Of a DNA stretch of 64,000 nucleotides, positions 25,975-35,754 are shown piece after piece. Source of the stretch: Vibrio nigripulchritudo ATCC 27043. GTDB taxonomy: Bacteria; Pseudomonadota; Gammaproteobacteria; Enterobacterales; Vibrionaceae. Location of the stretch: positions 1 through 64,000 of the forward strand of contig NZ_AFWJ01000322.1 of the NCBI RefSeq assembly GCF_000222685.1. The letters are read 5' to 3'. How positions within the stretch are numbered: position 1 is the stretch's first letter; each line of letters opens with the position of its first letter. The position numbers and the translations under genes are program-made. The notes under the pieces were generated by a model, which worked only from the letters and a program-made list of their open reading frames with translations, searched no databases and was not told the DNA's origin.

Positions 25975-26325
25975 AAGGTACGTATCCTGTTTTTAGCTAA
26001 ATATCTGAAGCATTATGCTTTCATCGAGACTTAAGCCATTATTCAATAATTTTTTAATCTTTCAACTTTCTTTTAGTCTCTTCCACATCTGATTTGAGGA
26101 TTTGTTGATCTAGCGCAGAAATAAATTTAGTTAGAGTCACAAATTAAATATCACTATATGAATCACAACTAATATAAACAAAAAGCAACGCAACTCCTTG
26201 TTGACCATTTTATGAAATATGTTGGAACAGGTTGTCTATACTTGATCTGTAAACATTGCCTGAGACCAGAACAATTGCGCCTGCAGCCCAATTGAGTCAT
26301 GCCTTCAGGCTGCTGTAATTAAGGG
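25975..26325. other. Intergenic region between ackA and the GGDEF-EAL gene
   Basis: 351 bases shared by two divergent promoters. A CAGCC/GGCTG stem lies just before the GGDEF-EAL start (26285-26315). Nothing else can be supported. Confidence 0.3.
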
Positions 26326-27921
26326 ATGAGTGTGATTCTATTTGCGGATTTATTGGTCTTTCTGGGAATTGTGTTTTTGGGCTTAGGGCTCAAACCTGCT
26401 GTTCAGATTTGCCAAAAAACCCATGAAATCGGCTGGCAAATTCTTCTCACATTGATCATTGCTTTTATGATCGGTTATTCCCTGTTTCTCTTCTACCTCC
26501 TCAGTATTCGAACTATTACGTTTGTCGAACTTGGCATGTCTGCCATTTTGTTCGGCGGGAGCCTGTTCGTAGCTTTGGTGGTTAACTATTCGCTCAAAAG
26601 CATCGGAAAAATTGATGACATAGCTCAGCTTGAACGTTACAACGCCATGCACGATTCCCTTACCCAATTGCCCAACCGCCATTATTGCATGCAGCAACTG
26701 GACAAGCGCATAGAGCGCAGAACACCATTTTCTGTGCTGCTATTCGACGTGAATAACTTTAAGTACGTCAACGACGCCATGGGTCACCAGTTTGGTGACA
26801 TGCTGCTACGGCAAATTTCCCAAAGACTCAGCATGATACTGCCCAAACAGGCTTTTTTTTCCCGCATCGGAGGGGACGAGTTTGTCGTTATTTTGAGAAC
26901 CGGTGGGCGCAGACCGATTGAAGAACTTTATACAGTTATCACTGAAGAGTTGAGCCATCCGTTTAATCTTGGCGAATACAGCATCATCGCTTCTATCAGT
27001 ACTGGGGTAAGTATCTATCCGGAATACAGTACCGAGAAAGACCAGATCCTAAAGCAGGCAGATGTCGCAATGTACGAAGCGAAAAACTCCGGTTGTGGTC
27101 TCTATTTCTATTCAAGCGATTTGGCGGACAAAGCCAAAGAGCAACTGGATATTTCTAGCCAACTGACTTCCGCTTTGCACAATCAGGAATTTGAATTGCA
27201 TTACCAGCCAATCGTTAACACACGCTACAATTCCCTTTACGGGTATGAGGCATTAATACGTTGGCCCCAAGCCAATGGCACCTTTATCTCCCCGGAAGTG
27301 TTTATTCCGATTGCAGAGCAATCCCACATCATTAGGGACATTACCGACTGGGTTGTGAATCAGGTGATCCTTGATATGCAGCTTTTTCACGAATCGGGCA
27401 TTGATGCCAGTATTCATCTCAACCTTTCCGCCAAGGATCTTAATAGCCGCGCCCTGTTTAACAACCTCGAACAGCTGGTAAAAAGTGACCAGCTCAATGC
27501 CAACCGTCTTGTGCTGGAAGTCACCGAAAGCAACATGCTCAAAGATTTGAAAAACACCAAGCAAGTGCTTCAGGCTCTGCGTGAAATTGGCTTTAAAATC
27601 AGTCTCGACGATTTTGGTACTGGGTATTCTTCTCTTACCTTGTTGAGAGAACTGCCCATAGATCAAATTAAAATCGATAAATCCTTTGTGTCTGGGATGC
27701 ATCGAAGCGAAGCAGACCACGCGATTGTGAAATCATCTATCTCACTCGCTCATGGTTTAAATTGCACAGTCATTGCGGAAGGGGTTGAAGAAACTGAGTT
27801 GATGGTACTTTTGGATACCGCGAACTGCGACTATGTTCAGGGCTTTATCAACGGCAGAGCTCAGACTCTTGAAGACATTATATTCTGGACGAAGCAGCAT
27901 CAACTAAAAAGCGCCATCTGA
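26326..27921 (+). CDS. Membrane-bound GGDEF-EAL protein
   Basis: 531 residues. Three predicted N-terminal membrane helices (~1-90) form a small sensor without a recognised domain. Then comes a GGDEF domain with intact RIGGDEFVV (~residues 115-270) and an EAL domain with EALIRW, LNLSA, EVTES, LDDFGTGYSS, IKIDKSFV, AEGVE and QGF. Both catalytic sites look intact, so it could make or break c-di-GMP. The start codon is ATG at 26326. Unlike the two EAL-only proteins upstream it has the canonical GTGYSS loop. Confidence 0.92.
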   Translation: MSVILFADLLVFLGIVFLGLGLKPAVQICQKTHEIGWQILLTLIIAFMIGYSLFLFYLLSIRTITFVELGMSAILFGGSLFVALVVNYSLKSIGKIDDIAQLERYNAMHDSLTQLPNRHYCMQQLDKRIERRTPFSVLLFDVNNFKYVNDAMGHQFGDMLLRQISQRLSMILPKQAFFSRIGGDEFVVILRTGGRRPIEELYTVITEELSHPFNLGEYSIIASISTGVSIYPEYSTEKDQILKQADVAMYEAKNSGCGLYFYSSDLADKAKEQLDISSQLTSALHNQEFELHYQPIVNTRYNSLYGYEALIRWPQANGTFISPEVFIPIAEQSHIIRDITDWVVNQVILDMQLFHESGIDASIHLNLSAKDLNSRALFNNLEQLVKSDQLNANRLVLEVTESNMLKDLKNTKQVLQALREIGFKISLDDFGTGYSSLTLLRELPIDQIKIDKSFVSGMHRSEADHAIVKSSISLAHGLNCTVIAEGVEETELMVLLDTANCDYVQGFINGRAQTLEDIIFWTKQHQLKSAI

Positions 27922-27938
27922 TAGACGGCGCTTTCTTT
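27906..27938. terminator. Terminator overlapping the GGDEF-EAL stop codon
   Basis: GCGCC/GGCGC with inner TCT/AGA pairs, flanked by AAAAA and TTTCTTT. The TGA stop is in the apical loop. It could serve both convergent genes. Confidence 0.75.
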
Positions 27939-27958
27939 AAAATTCTAAAAAGGGAAAG

Positions 27959-28585
27959 TTAGAACTGGTAACCCATGGTAACAAACATGCCGTACAGATC
28001 GGCATCGCCCTGCTTACCATCTTTCTTCAATGTTAAATGGTTGCCACGCAGCTCGGCACCGAATTCAAAGTCGTTATCCAGCTTGTAAGACGCCCCTACC
28101 GACCAAACGTAACCCGCACCTTTTGCACGAGGTTTTGAATCTTTATCAACCACGCTGGTCTTTTTATATTCCAGAGCTTCAACAAAACCGTATGAAAGAC
28201 CTGCAATACCATAAATCTCAACGCACTCCGTCAGTGAATAGCTCACTTTTGGTGCCAGGTTTAGCGTTAGAGAACTGATCTCTTCGACTTCGTAAAGTTT
28301 TGAAGTATCAGATTTTTTCTTCGAGTTGTAGTGAATATCTCCCGAGAAAGAAACACCTAAATGCAGTTTCTGACTCTTCGTCCATGATGAAGTCATACGA
28401 GAATAATCGAGAGAAAGCGCTCTACCTGCTAACTCGTAATCCCCAACGGCTGCGACCTTAGACTGGAAACTGGATCCGCCAACTTTGGCAGTAAATAAGT
28501 GATATGTCTCTGGACGCTCTTTTGCGTTAACACCTGCAGACAAAGCTGCAACGCTGGCAAAAACTAAGGCAAACTGTTTTTTCAA
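27959..28585 (-). CDS. Outer-membrane beta-barrel protein
   Basis: About 209 residues. It has a signal peptide (KKQFALVFASVAALSAGVNA) and alternating amphipathic strands ending in a C-terminal aromatic (MFVTMGYQF), as expected of an eight-strand OmpA/OmpW-type barrel inserted by BAM. I chose the TTG at 28583-28585 because it gives a normal signal peptide with GGA eight bases upstream; another TTG lies four codons earlier. The function is unknown, perhaps an adhesin-like or small-molecule porin. Confidence 0.75.
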   Translation of the reverse strand: MKKQFALVFASVAALSAGVNAKERPETYHLFTAKVGGSSFQSKVAAVGDYELAGRALSLDYSRMTSSWTKSQKLHLGVSFSGDIHYNSKKKSDTSKLYEVEEISSLTLNLAPKVSYSLTECVEIYGIAGLSYGFVEALEYKKTSVVDKDSKPRAKGAGYVWSVGASYKLDNDFEFGAELRGNHLTLKKDGKQGDADLYGMFVTMGYQF

Positions 28586-28948
28586 AACGAAATCCAATTA
28601 ATCTGATTGTGTTGCATGAGAATCAGTGCGAATGAGTTCAAGCCAAAACATTCACAATATCGGGATATTCTCACAATTGATTAAGCGCGCGAGATTCTAC
28701 ACAAATAACACACATATCAATAGAATTATTTCCCTTTAATCGTTAAACAAATTGCCTGAATTTTCATAGTGTGAAAGGGCGCACTTTCCTAGCCACAAAT
28801 ACCCATTACTTCTCGCCTTCGCATCAAGTTGTAAAAATATTGTTACAGGTTAATATTTTTACAAATCGTTTGTTTTGTAGACGATAAATCAGATTTCATT
28901 GATAGTTACCATAACAAATGCAACATATTTGCAACATCATGGTGACTT
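28586..28948. other. Intergenic region with phhA control signals
   Basis: 363 bases, AT-rich. It holds the promoters of the divergent barrel and phhA genes and a TyrR-like box at 28830-28847. No other gene was found. Confidence 0.5.
28830..28847. promoter_or_regulatory. TyrR/PhhR-type box upstream of phhA
   Basis: TGTAAA-N6-GTTACA matches the TyrR consensus TGTAAA-N6-TTTACA at 11 of 12 fixed positions, about 100 bases before phhA. TyrR-family control of phenylalanine hydroxylase is known in other gamma-proteobacteria. Confidence 0.6.
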
Positions 28949-29734
28949 ATGACTAAGCAAAGCCAATACCGTTCAAAGTCGGCAGATGAGAACGGAATCA
29001 TTCAATGGACGGATGAAGAAAATAGCGTTTGGCATCAGCTTGTAGAGCGCCAGTTAGGCTGTATTCAGAACAAAGCCTGTGACGAGTATATGGACGGGCT
29101 TGATAAATTGAATCTCCCGTCTGATCGGCTGCCACAACTGGAAGAAATTAACGCTGTACTCAAACCAGCAACTGGCTGGCAATGCGAAGCAGTTCCCGCA
29201 TTAATCAGTTTTGATCGTTTTTTTGAGCTCCTAGCCAACAAGCGTTTTCCCGTCGCTACCTTTATCCGAACAAAAGATGACATGGAATATCTTCAGGAAC
29301 CGGACATTTTTCATGAAATTTTCGGTCACTGCGCAATGCTCACCCACCCCGCGTTCGCGACGTTTACAGAGAAGTACGGCAAACTTGGATTGAACGCATC
29401 GAAAGAAGATCGGGTGTTTCTTGCTCGGCTTTACTGGTTCACGGTGGAGTTTGGGCTGATAAAAAACCAGAACGGTCTGAGCATTTATGGCGGCGGTATT
29501 CTCTCAAGCCCCGGCGAAACCCAATACGTGTACAGTGGAAAACCCGTGATCGCTCCACTTGATCCTATTGAAGTACTGCGAACACCTTACCGAATCGATA
29601 TTATGCAACCCAAATATTTTTATTTAGATGGCATCGAACAGCTCTTTGAACTGGCTGATCTCGATATCATGTCGTTGGTGAAACGTGCAAAATCACTTGG
29701 GTTGCACAAACCTATGTATGAACTTGAAAGCTAA
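28949..29734 (+). CDS. phhA: Phenylalanine-4-hydroxylase
   Basis: 261 residues, the usual length of bacterial enzymes lacking the regulatory ACT domain. The iron ligands are visible as [10 protein letters not shown] (two His) and the Glu in [24 protein letters not shown] is the family signature. It converts phenylalanine to tyrosine using tetrahydrobiopterin or a related pterin and O2. phhB follows after nine bases, forming a two-gene operon. Confidence 0.96.
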   Translation: MTKQSQYRSKSADENGIIQWTDEENSVWHQLVERQLGCIQNKACDEYMDGLDKLNLPSDRLPQLEEINAVLKPATGWQCEAVPALISFDRFFELLANKRFPVATFIRTKDDMEYLQEPDIFHEIFGHCAMLTHPAFATFTEKYGKLGLNASKEDRVFLARLYWFTVEFGLIKNQNGLSIYGGGILSSPGETQYVYSGKPVIAPLDPIEVLRTPYRIDIMQPKYFYLDGIEQLFELADLDIMSLVKRAKSLGLHKPMYELES

Positions 29735-29742
29735 AAGGAATA

Positions 29743-30084
29743 ATGATGTCAGAAACACTTTCAGAATCGAGTTGCGAAGCCTGCCGAATGGATGCACCAA
29801 GAGTTGAAAAGCAAGAGGCAGAGCAGTTACTTCTACAAATTCCTGAATGGAACCTTATTGAAATCGATGGAATCAATCAGCTTGAGCGCATATACAAATT
29901 CAAAAACTTTAAACAGGCGCTCGCTTTCACCAATCTAGTCGGAGAAATGGCAGAAAGCGAAGGTCATCACCCCGCCCTTACGACAGAATGGGGCAAAGTA
30001 ACCGTTCAATGGTGGAGTCACTCCATCAAAGGGCTGCACCGCAACGACTTTATCTGCGCGGCAAAAACCGACCTTCTTTTCTAA
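29743..30084 (+). CDS. phhB: Pterin-4a-carbinolamine dehydratase
   Basis: 113 residues of the PCD/DCoH fold with the catalytic [21 protein letters not shown] region (paired His and a Trp). It regenerates the pterin cofactor after PhhA turnover. Two adjacent ATG codons (29743 and 29746) can start it; AAGGA favours the second. It is the last gene of the phh operon. A CAATGCCCT/AGGGCATTG hairpin lies 30 bases downstream. Confidence 0.95.
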   Translation: MMSETLSESSCEACRMDAPRVEKQEAEQLLLQIPEWNLIEIDGINQLERIYKFKNFKQALAFTNLVGEMAESEGHHPALTTEWGKVTVQWWSHSIKGLHRNDFICAAKTDLLF

Positions 30085-30385
30085 CCCCACATTCGCAAAA
30101 ACACCTGAACATAAGGGCATTGAGGAAAAACACAATGCCCTACAACCTCTCCTATTCCGACAGCGCTTTTAGCGCCTTTCCTAAGCCAAGAAATACCGAT
30201 TAACACATCATAATGACAACTTCGTTAACTTTTTGTTTGAACACGAAACATTAATAGACATGCTTTATTTCATTAATTACTGGGCTTGAGATCATATTTT
30301 TGTGATCATTTTCTTATAAACTTGATTTGAGCTCTAATTAATGTACCCTTTTCTCGAGCAATAATGTTTAGACCTCTAAAGGATT
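30085..30385. other. Intergenic region between phhB and ectA
   Basis: 301 bases. A nine-pair hairpin (30114-30140) follows phhB but has no U-tract. Further on, GATCA...TGATC repeats (30291-30308) sit just upstream of a TATAAA -10-like word (30315-30320), a plausible ect promoter region. Vibrio ect operons are osmoregulated through CosR; I cannot prove a CosR site here. Confidence 0.4.
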
Positions 30386-30937
30386 ATGTGGCATCAAATG
30401 ACAGTTGCAGCACCTTGGGTAGCCTTCCCAGAGATATTAGAAAAAACTAAAGGCACATGGATCTTCCGTACACCAGATAAGACCGATGGCGACAATATCC
30501 ACCAGCTTATTGCGAAGTGTCCGCCACTAGATACCAACTCTTCATATTGTAATTTTCTTCAGTCCTTTCATTTCAAAGAGACCTGTGTCTTAGCGGAATA
30601 CAAAGGTGATCTTGCAGGATTTATTTCTGGCTACCGAAAACCTAACTCCCCTAATGAGCTATTTGTTTGGCAAGTCGCGGTTGCCCCTTCACACAGAGGT
30701 AAAGGACTCGCGTTTGCAATGCTAAGAAACCTGTTGGAAAGAGAGAGTTTAAAAGGCATCGAATACGTTGAAACCACAATAACTGAATCCAATCAGGCGT
30801 CATGGAGCCTGTTTAAAAAATTAGACAAAGAGAATGGCGACAACGGAAGCAAATCAATTTTTTTGGATGAAGCCGACCACTTTAACGGCAAGCATGATAC
30901 TGAGTACTTGTATCGCATCCCTTTATTAAAAATTTAA
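30386..30937 (+). CDS. ectA: Diaminobutyrate acetyltransferase
   Basis: 183 residues, GNAT fold with the acetyl-CoA loop VAVAPSHRGKGLAFAML and the family start in WIFRTPDKTDG. It acetylates L-2,4-diaminobutyrate, the second step of ectoine synthesis. AAAGG lies before the ATG at 30386. ectB follows after 23 bases. Confidence 0.95.
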   Translation: MWHQMTVAAPWVAFPEILEKTKGTWIFRTPDKTDGDNIHQLIAKCPPLDTNSSYCNFLQSFHFKETCVLAEYKGDLAGFISGYRKPNSPNELFVWQVAVAPSHRGKGLAFAMLRNLLERESLKGIEYVETTITESNQASWSLFKKLDKENGDNGSKSIFLDEADHFNGKHDTEYLYRIPLLKI

Positions 30938-30960
30938 CCCAAGGAAAAATCAGTCCCACG

Positions 30961-32223
30961 ATGGATATTTTTAAGAAAAAGGAATCTAGAGTTAGATCCT
31001 ATTCAAATAATTTCCCAGTTGTCTTTAACAAAGCTTATGGTTGCTGGCTAGAAACTGAAAACGAGAAGTACCTGGATTTTCTAGCTGGCGCAGGCTCCCT
31101 TAATTACGGGCACAATCACCCAATTTTAAAAGACACTTTATTGAGTTACATAGCCGACGATGGTCTTGCACATGGTCTGGACATGCATTCAGAAGCCAAA
31201 GGGAATTTTTTGCGTGCTTTCGAACAATTCATCCTTACTCCCCGAAAGATGGATTACAAAATCCAGTTTACCGGACCAACCGGAACTAACGCGGTCGAAG
31301 CAGCCTTAAAGCTAGCCAGGAAAGTAACGGGGCGACATAACATCGTTGCCTTTACTAACGGATTCCACGGTTGTTCAATGGGCGCATTAGCTGCAACTGG
31401 TAATCAGCATCACCGCGGTGGAGCCGGGACCGTTTTACATGGTGTAACCCGCGTACCTTATGAGAACTACGCGGATATTGACGGCTTAGCACTTTTTGAA
31501 ATGATGCTGTCAGACAACTCGAGTGGTATTGAAAAACCAGCTGCCGTTCTTCTCGAAGTTGTTCAGGGCGAAGGCGGTTTGAATGCGGCAAGTAATGAAT
31601 GGCTTCAGCATCTGGAGCAAATTTGCCGTGCACACGGAATATTGATGATTGTGGATGATATTCAGGCAGGTTGTGGACGTACGGGCACATTCTTCAGTTT
31701 TGAACCTTCTGGGATCAAGCCGGATCTTGTCACTCTGTCAAAGTCTATCAGTGGCTTTGGTCTTCCGATGGCAATTGTACTTCTTAAGCCTGAACTCGAT
31801 ATCTGGAACCCGGGCGAACACAACGGCACTTTCCGTGGGAATAATCACGCATTCGTCACTGCGGCAAAAGCACTTGAACTATATTGGGCGGATGATCAGT
31901 TTCAGCATCAAATCACCTCTCGCTCTCTTCAAGTCAACTCTCATTTGGAGCGAGTTTTAATTCAATACTCTCATCTCTTTAAAAGAATTAAGGGAAGAGG
32001 AATGATGATCGGGATTGAATGTAAAGCACCTGAAATTGCCGCTCAAATCACTCAACAGTGTTTCGAAAGAGGCATGATCATAGAGACAGCGGGTCCAAAC
32101 GACGAAGTCGTTAAGTTCTTCTGCCCTCTTACTATAACCGAGGAAGAACTTGACCAGGGTTTGCAAATTTTTGACGCAGCCGTGGAATTCATCGCTCATA
32201 ACAACGTAAGAAAAGCATCGTAA
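30961..32223 (+). CDS. ectB: Diaminobutyrate-2-oxoglutarate transaminase
   Basis: 420 residues, class III PLP aminotransferase. The lysine is in [16 protein letters not shown], with the cofactor motif [14 protein letters not shown] and [15 protein letters not shown] near the start. It makes diaminobutyrate from aspartate semialdehyde and glutamate. Eleven bases separate it from ectC. Confidence 0.96.
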   Translation: MDIFKKKESRVRSYSNNFPVVFNKAYGCWLETENEKYLDFLAGAGSLNYGHNHPILKDTLLSYIADDGLAHGLDMHSEAKGNFLRAFEQFILTPRKMDYKIQFTGPTGTNAVEAALKLARKVTGRHNIVAFTNGFHGCSMGALAATGNQHHRGGAGTVLHGVTRVPYENYADIDGLALFEMMLSDNSSGIEKPAAVLLEVVQGEGGLNAASNEWLQHLEQICRAHGILMIVDDIQAGCGRTGTFFSFEPSGIKPDLVTLSKSISGFGLPMAIVLLKPELDIWNPGEHNGTFRGNNHAFVTAAKALELYWADDQFQHQITSRSLQVNSHLERVLIQYSHLFKRIKGRGMMIGIECKAPEIAAQITQQCFERGMIIETAGPNDEVVKFFCPLTITEEELDQGLQIFDAAVEFIAHNNVRKAS

Positions 32224-32233
32224 GGAAACCAGA

Positions 32234-32620
32234 ATGATTGTACGTACTTTGGAAGAATGTCAGAACAGCGAACGACGCGTGGTCTCAGAGAACTGGGAAA
32301 GCGTAAGAATGCTGCTTAAAGATGACAAAATGGGCTTTTCTTTCCATATCACAACCATCTACGAAAACACCGAAACTCATATTCACTACAAAAATCATCT
32401 TGAATCCGTGTATTGCATGAGCGGTGAGGGAGAAATTGAAGTGATTGGCGGTAAAACTTACCCAATAAAGCCAGGTACGCTATACATCCTGGATAAGCAT
32501 GATGAGCATTACCTGAGAGCTTACAAAGACAAAGAGATGGTCATGGCTTGTGTCTTTAACCCACCGATCACTGGCAGTGAAGTTCATGATGAAAACGGCG
32601 TTTATCCCATCGTCGAATAG
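32234..32620 (+). CDS. ectC: L-ectoine synthase
   Basis: 128 residues, single cupin barrel with the iron-site residues around [11 protein letters not shown] and [11 protein letters not shown]. It cyclises N-gamma-acetyldiaminobutyrate to ectoine. It is the last gene of the operon: a strong terminator follows 30 bases later, so the aspartokinase gene (ask) often seen in vibrio ect operons is not part of this one. Confidence 0.96.
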   Translation: MIVRTLEECQNSERRVVSENWESVRMLLKDDKMGFSFHITTIYENTETHIHYKNHLESVYCMSGEGEIEVIGGKTYPIKPGTLYILDKHDEHYLRAYKDKEMVMACVFNPPITGSEVHDENGVYPIVE

Positions 32621-32651
32621 TCGCTTTGAGTGATTCCAATAACGACAAATT

Positions 32652-32678
32652 AAAAAGGGTCGCAAACGCGACCCTTTT
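32652..32678. terminator. Terminator after ectC
   Basis: GGGTCGC/GCGACCC with AAAC loop, flanked by AAAAA and TTTT, between convergent ectC and the Sel1-repeat gene. Confidence 0.9.
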
Positions 32679-32711
32679 GAATGATACGACTTAAAAGACT
32701 TTATACAGCTC

Positions 32712-33299
32712 TTAAAAAATTGTCAGTTCGTTTTCAGACAGAAAAACAATGGCATCTTTGTAGCCGTTTTTAGCAGCACGGTACATGTACTCAATTGCTG
32801 CATCTTCATCTTTATCACCACCTTCGCCTTCAATCAGCATTTGGGCGAAAACAAACAGAGCATTGGGCAAGCCAGAATCCGCAGCAATTTTGATGTATTT
32901 TCTTGCTTTTATCGGGTCAGGACGGACGCCTAAACCCTGAGAGTAAACAGTATGCAGTTTTAGTGCAGCATCGGCATTCTGACTGGATAAAGCTCGTTTA
33001 AGCCAGAAGATCGCCTCAGCGGTGCTTTTCTCTAATCCATTACCGTGAAGTTTTATCTCCCCTAACGCAACTTGTGCAACAGGAGAGCCCTTGTAGGCGT
33101 ATTCTTCGGCAAGCCCGATGTATTCATCATCGGAAGCGCCTGAGAGCTTGTCCAGATAATCAGAGTCCAGTAGTTGAGCCTGCTTCTTACGCCTCTTCGC
33201 CTCTGACTGGGCAATCGACGACTCAGGAGACTTGTCCTGAGAATGAGGTGCAAACAAGTTTTTGGGGAAATCTGAATCGGACACGAGAAAACCACTCAA
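32712..33299 (-). CDS. Sel1-like repeat protein
   Basis: 195 residues. After a charged N-terminal region (SEAKRRKKQAQ), at least three Sel1-type helical repeats are visible (AQVALGEIKLHGNGLEKSTAEAIFWLKRA and two similar units). These form TPR-like scaffolds for protein binding. The start is uncertain: a TTG at 33299 or a GTG at 33284. There is no signal peptide, so it is probably cytoplasmic. Partner unknown. Confidence 0.75.
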   Translation of the reverse strand: MSGFLVSDSDFPKNLFAPHSQDKSPESSIAQSEAKRRKKQAQLLDSDYLDKLSGASDDEYIGLAEEYAYKGSPVAQVALGEIKLHGNGLEKSTAEAIFWLKRALSSQNADAALKLHTVYSQGLGVRPDPIKARKYIKIAADSGLPNALFVFAQMLIEGEGGDKDEDAAIEYMYRAAKNGYKDAIVFLSENELTIF

Positions 33300-33694
33300 A
33301 GCCTAAAATTATCAGTAAGGGGTGGAGAGTATGTCACGAATAGATAAACACACTCTTAACGTTACACAAAATTGCCAAGCTTCTCGCAAGTTGAGTGATT
33401 TTTCATCGCAATTTAGAAAATTAACTGGCTAGAAATCGTTGTAAACCCATACCGAACAACATGTTCATTCTCACTTTGTGACTGGAACTCATATTCGAAA
33501 TTCTGACAAATACACGTGAACGATGAAGCTCAAAAAATCTTCAAATTTTCTGATCGCCAAAAGTACAATCAAATCATCGCGATAATTGAGTTGTTTATAA
33601 TTTAGTCATATTTGGTAACACACCAGAGTAGAGCTAGGGTGATCGTACAGGGTATGGTTAGAGTAAGAACCCAAAAATAGAACAAGGGCTCACC
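33300..33694. other. Intergenic region upstream of a small hypothetical gene
   Basis: 395 bases, AT-rich. No open frame with a ribosome site and no clear hairpin or repeat was found. It must hold promoters for both flanking divergent genes. Confidence 0.3.
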
Positions 33695-33955
33695 ATGAAC
33701 ACAATGTCAGAACCGGCGAATCAAAACGAAAAATTTGATGAACTCATGAACCGTGCGGTAGCGCTACGACACGAAATTCGTTCGCTCGTCGACGCACCCC
33801 ATAGTCCGACAAAGGCAGTCTGCCTGAGAGAAAGACAACGCGAGTTGGATTACGTTCATCAACAGGCAGAAATCATTATTTATGGCGAAGACAGTATTCC
33901 AGACCGATTGCCCACGCCGCCAGATAGAAACCACAGCCAAAGAATCACTTCCTGA
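33695..33955 (+). CDS. Small hypothetical protein
   Basis: 86 residues, charged, probably helical (residues ~10-65, with a possible short coiled coil around ALRHEIRSLVDA and CLRERQRELDYVHQQAEIII), then a proline-rich tail. AGGG lies upstream of the ATG and a strong terminator follows, so it is a complete small transcription unit. I do not recognise a family. Confidence 0.6.
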   Translation: MNTMSEPANQNEKFDELMNRAVALRHEIRSLVDAPHSPTKAVCLRERQRELDYVHQQAEIIIYGEDSIPDRLPTPPDRNHSQRITS

Positions 33956-33964
33956 ACAAGATTG

Positions 33965-33993
33965 AATAGCGACCCTGCTCGGTCGCTATTTTT
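33965..33993 (+). terminator. Terminator of the 86-residue gene
   Basis: AATAGCGACC/GGTCGCTATT, a ten-pair stem with CTGCTC loop, followed by TTTTT overlapping the stem end. Confidence 0.88.
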
Positions 33994-34012
33994 ATCTCCA
34001 TATGTACAAGCA

Positions 34013-35161
34013 TTAAATCAAGATATCAGTGACTTCTCTTCGCGGTGATTCAGGAGTTCTTTTAGCTTTCCCCAAGCGAAAAAGCATTTGCACTGTATGA
34101 GCTTCTGGAATATTGAAATACGATTTGAAGTCACGCTGTAAAGGCAACATATCTTGATATTCTTGTAAGATCTGGCTCATGGGATGTTGTGCAATGCCCA
34201 GTGACTCGGTAAGCAAGTTGATTCGGTTGTAAAGTCGCCCTACTTCTAATTGAGTCAAACGTCGGTTGTCTTTACTCACCAGCATTGCAAAGTATCGGGT
34301 GCTCTTTGTCACCGATTTTGTCAACTTCACTCCCTCTTTCCCAAAAGCTGCTGGATCTTTTAACGCACTTTCTCGCGAAACAAAAAACTGCTCAGCCAAC
34401 CAACGCTTGGCACCAGTAACACCGTTCTGCGGAAGACCAAATCCGTCGCGATAACGCTTTAACTCTTCGTCGTTAAATCGAAACATATTAATGGTCTCAA
34501 GGCTGCGTTGACTATTTTGCTCTTCAATGACCATAGCGTTGTTCAAAAAGTTTCGCATGGTTTCATTCTGTTCCGCACTTTGAATCAATTTGAGCAGGAA
34601 CTCAGTCCCTTTGACTGAATCAAGTACCTGCTCAAGTTCGGTTTCAGAAAGTCTTTGTTCATCGTATACCGTTTTATTCGACTGACGGGTAACGAGCAGA
34701 TTGAATAACGGATCAGGTTTAACATTAGAATCAGCAACTAATCGTATTCTAGCCACTGGCTTGTTCTCTAGTACCTGATTGTTGTATTCCCCGTCGGGAA
34801 AATAAGTGACGTTCGCTCGTGTAGCAAAGTGACTAGCTGCGACGACTAAGCTCTCAATAAATGTGCCATGCCCAATGTGAATCTGGCGGTGGATTGGATC
34901 AGTCTGAGGCAGCAAGCGTTCGCTGTCTACGTAAAGCAGAATGGTGTCTTCACCCTCCAGCGCTACTTTCCAAGGTTGAGTGTTGTGGGGGTTTGGGCAG
35001 AGCATTGCATAGCTGATAAGTGTCTTTCTCAAATCAGAATACGTCTGAGTAGGTCTGAGCAACGAGCCAGTGGTGCTGGAAAGCTGACCCACTACGACAG
35101 GACCTGCGGCCACAACAACTGCGCCTGCACCTAAGACTTTAATGAAGTTTCTTCTGTTCAT
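34013..35161 (-). CDS. Tat-exported nitroreductase-fold protein (Acg-like)
   Basis: About 382 residues. The start at MNRRNFIKVLGAGAVVVAAG (35161) gives a clean twin-arginine signal with AAAGGG upstream; a longer frame to 35236 would run through operator sequence. The mature part resembles the Acg/nitroreductase family (MLCPNPHNTQPWKV, LFNLLVTRQSNKTVYD, LGIAQHPMSQILQE), which binds FMN. It is likely a periplasmic flavoprotein or flavin-sequestering protein. It is divergent from a MarR regulator with two palindromes between. Confidence 0.8.
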   Translation of the reverse strand: MNRRNFIKVLGAGAVVVAAGPVVVGQLSSTTGSLLRPTQTYSDLRKTLISYAMLCPNPHNTQPWKVALEGEDTILLYVDSERLLPQTDPIHRQIHIGHGTFIESLVVAASHFATRANVTYFPDGEYNNQVLENKPVARIRLVADSNVKPDPLFNLLVTRQSNKTVYDEQRLSETELEQVLDSVKGTEFLLKLIQSAEQNETMRNFLNNAMVIEEQNSQRSLETINMFRFNDEELKRYRDGFGLPQNGVTGAKRWLAEQFFVSRESALKDPAAFGKEGVKLTKSVTKSTRYFAMLVSKDNRRLTQLEVGRLYNRINLLTESLGIAQHPMSQILQEYQDMLPLQRDFKSYFNIPEAHTVQMLFRLGKAKRTPESPRREVTDILI

Positions 35162-35195
35162 TGCTATACCCTTTCTGACTAGTTTGCTAAAATAC

Positions 35196-35227
35196 ATTCC
35201 ACGGAATAAATATATATTCCATGGAAT
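35196..35227. promoter_or_regulatory. Tandem MarR-type operators
   Basis: Two palindromes, ATTCCACGGAAT (35196-35207) and ATTCCATGGAAT (35216-35227), lie 20 bp apart centre to centre between the divergent nitroreductase and MarR genes. Confidence 0.75.
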
Positions 35228-35251
35228 ATTAATCAAGAGATTTTAATCAAA

Positions 35252-35707
35252 ATGTTGACAGAAAAGCAGAACTTATCATTTAAGATAATGATTTCGTTGG
35301 GAATAATTAATCAGCTAACAGACTCTTGGCTTGGAAAGGCTTTAGCACCACTTGGGCTAAACCAGTCTCAGTTCAATCTGCTCAACCACTTTTCTCATCA
35401 GCCAGAGCGAGAACAGACCATTAGTCAGCTTGCTCAGGTGATGCAGATGAACCAGCCAGGGATTACAAAGGTGGTCAATAAATTGTTCGACATGGGATTG
35501 GTCGACATTCAAAAAGATGAACAAGATGGCAGGAAAAAATGGGTCAGAATTAACGAGAAAGGTCTCGCAAAGGTTCAAAGTGCATTTAGCAGCTTTCTGC
35601 CCATGATGAACGAATGTTTTGATGATTGGACTGAGGACGACATGAGTCAAATGCTATCCCACAGTAACAAATTGAAAGTGTGGCTGGATAACAACAGAGA
35701 TATATAA
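35252..35707 (+). CDS. MarR-family transcriptional regulator
   Basis: 151 residues, winged HTH of the MarR type (TISQLAQVMQMNQPGITKVVNKLFDMGLVDIQKDEQDGRKKWVRI is the DNA-binding core, residues ~57-99). It probably represses itself and the divergent nitroreductase through the tandem palindromes 25-56 bases upstream of its start. No inducer is evident. Confidence 0.9.
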   Translation: MLTEKQNLSFKIMISLGIINQLTDSWLGKALAPLGLNQSQFNLLNHFSHQPEREQTISQLAQVMQMNQPGITKVVNKLFDMGLVDIQKDEQDGRKKWVRINEKGLAKVQSAFSSFLPMMNECFDDWTEDDMSQMLSHSNKLKVWLDNNRDI

Positions 35708-35754
35708 GATTGAATGTTAGACACCGCTGCCTGTAGCGACTGTAGTTGGAATAG

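Noticed and set aside
29988-30203. 71-codon frame after phhB
   Set aside because: Most of it overlaps phhB in another frame and the rest is a hairpin; no ribosome site.
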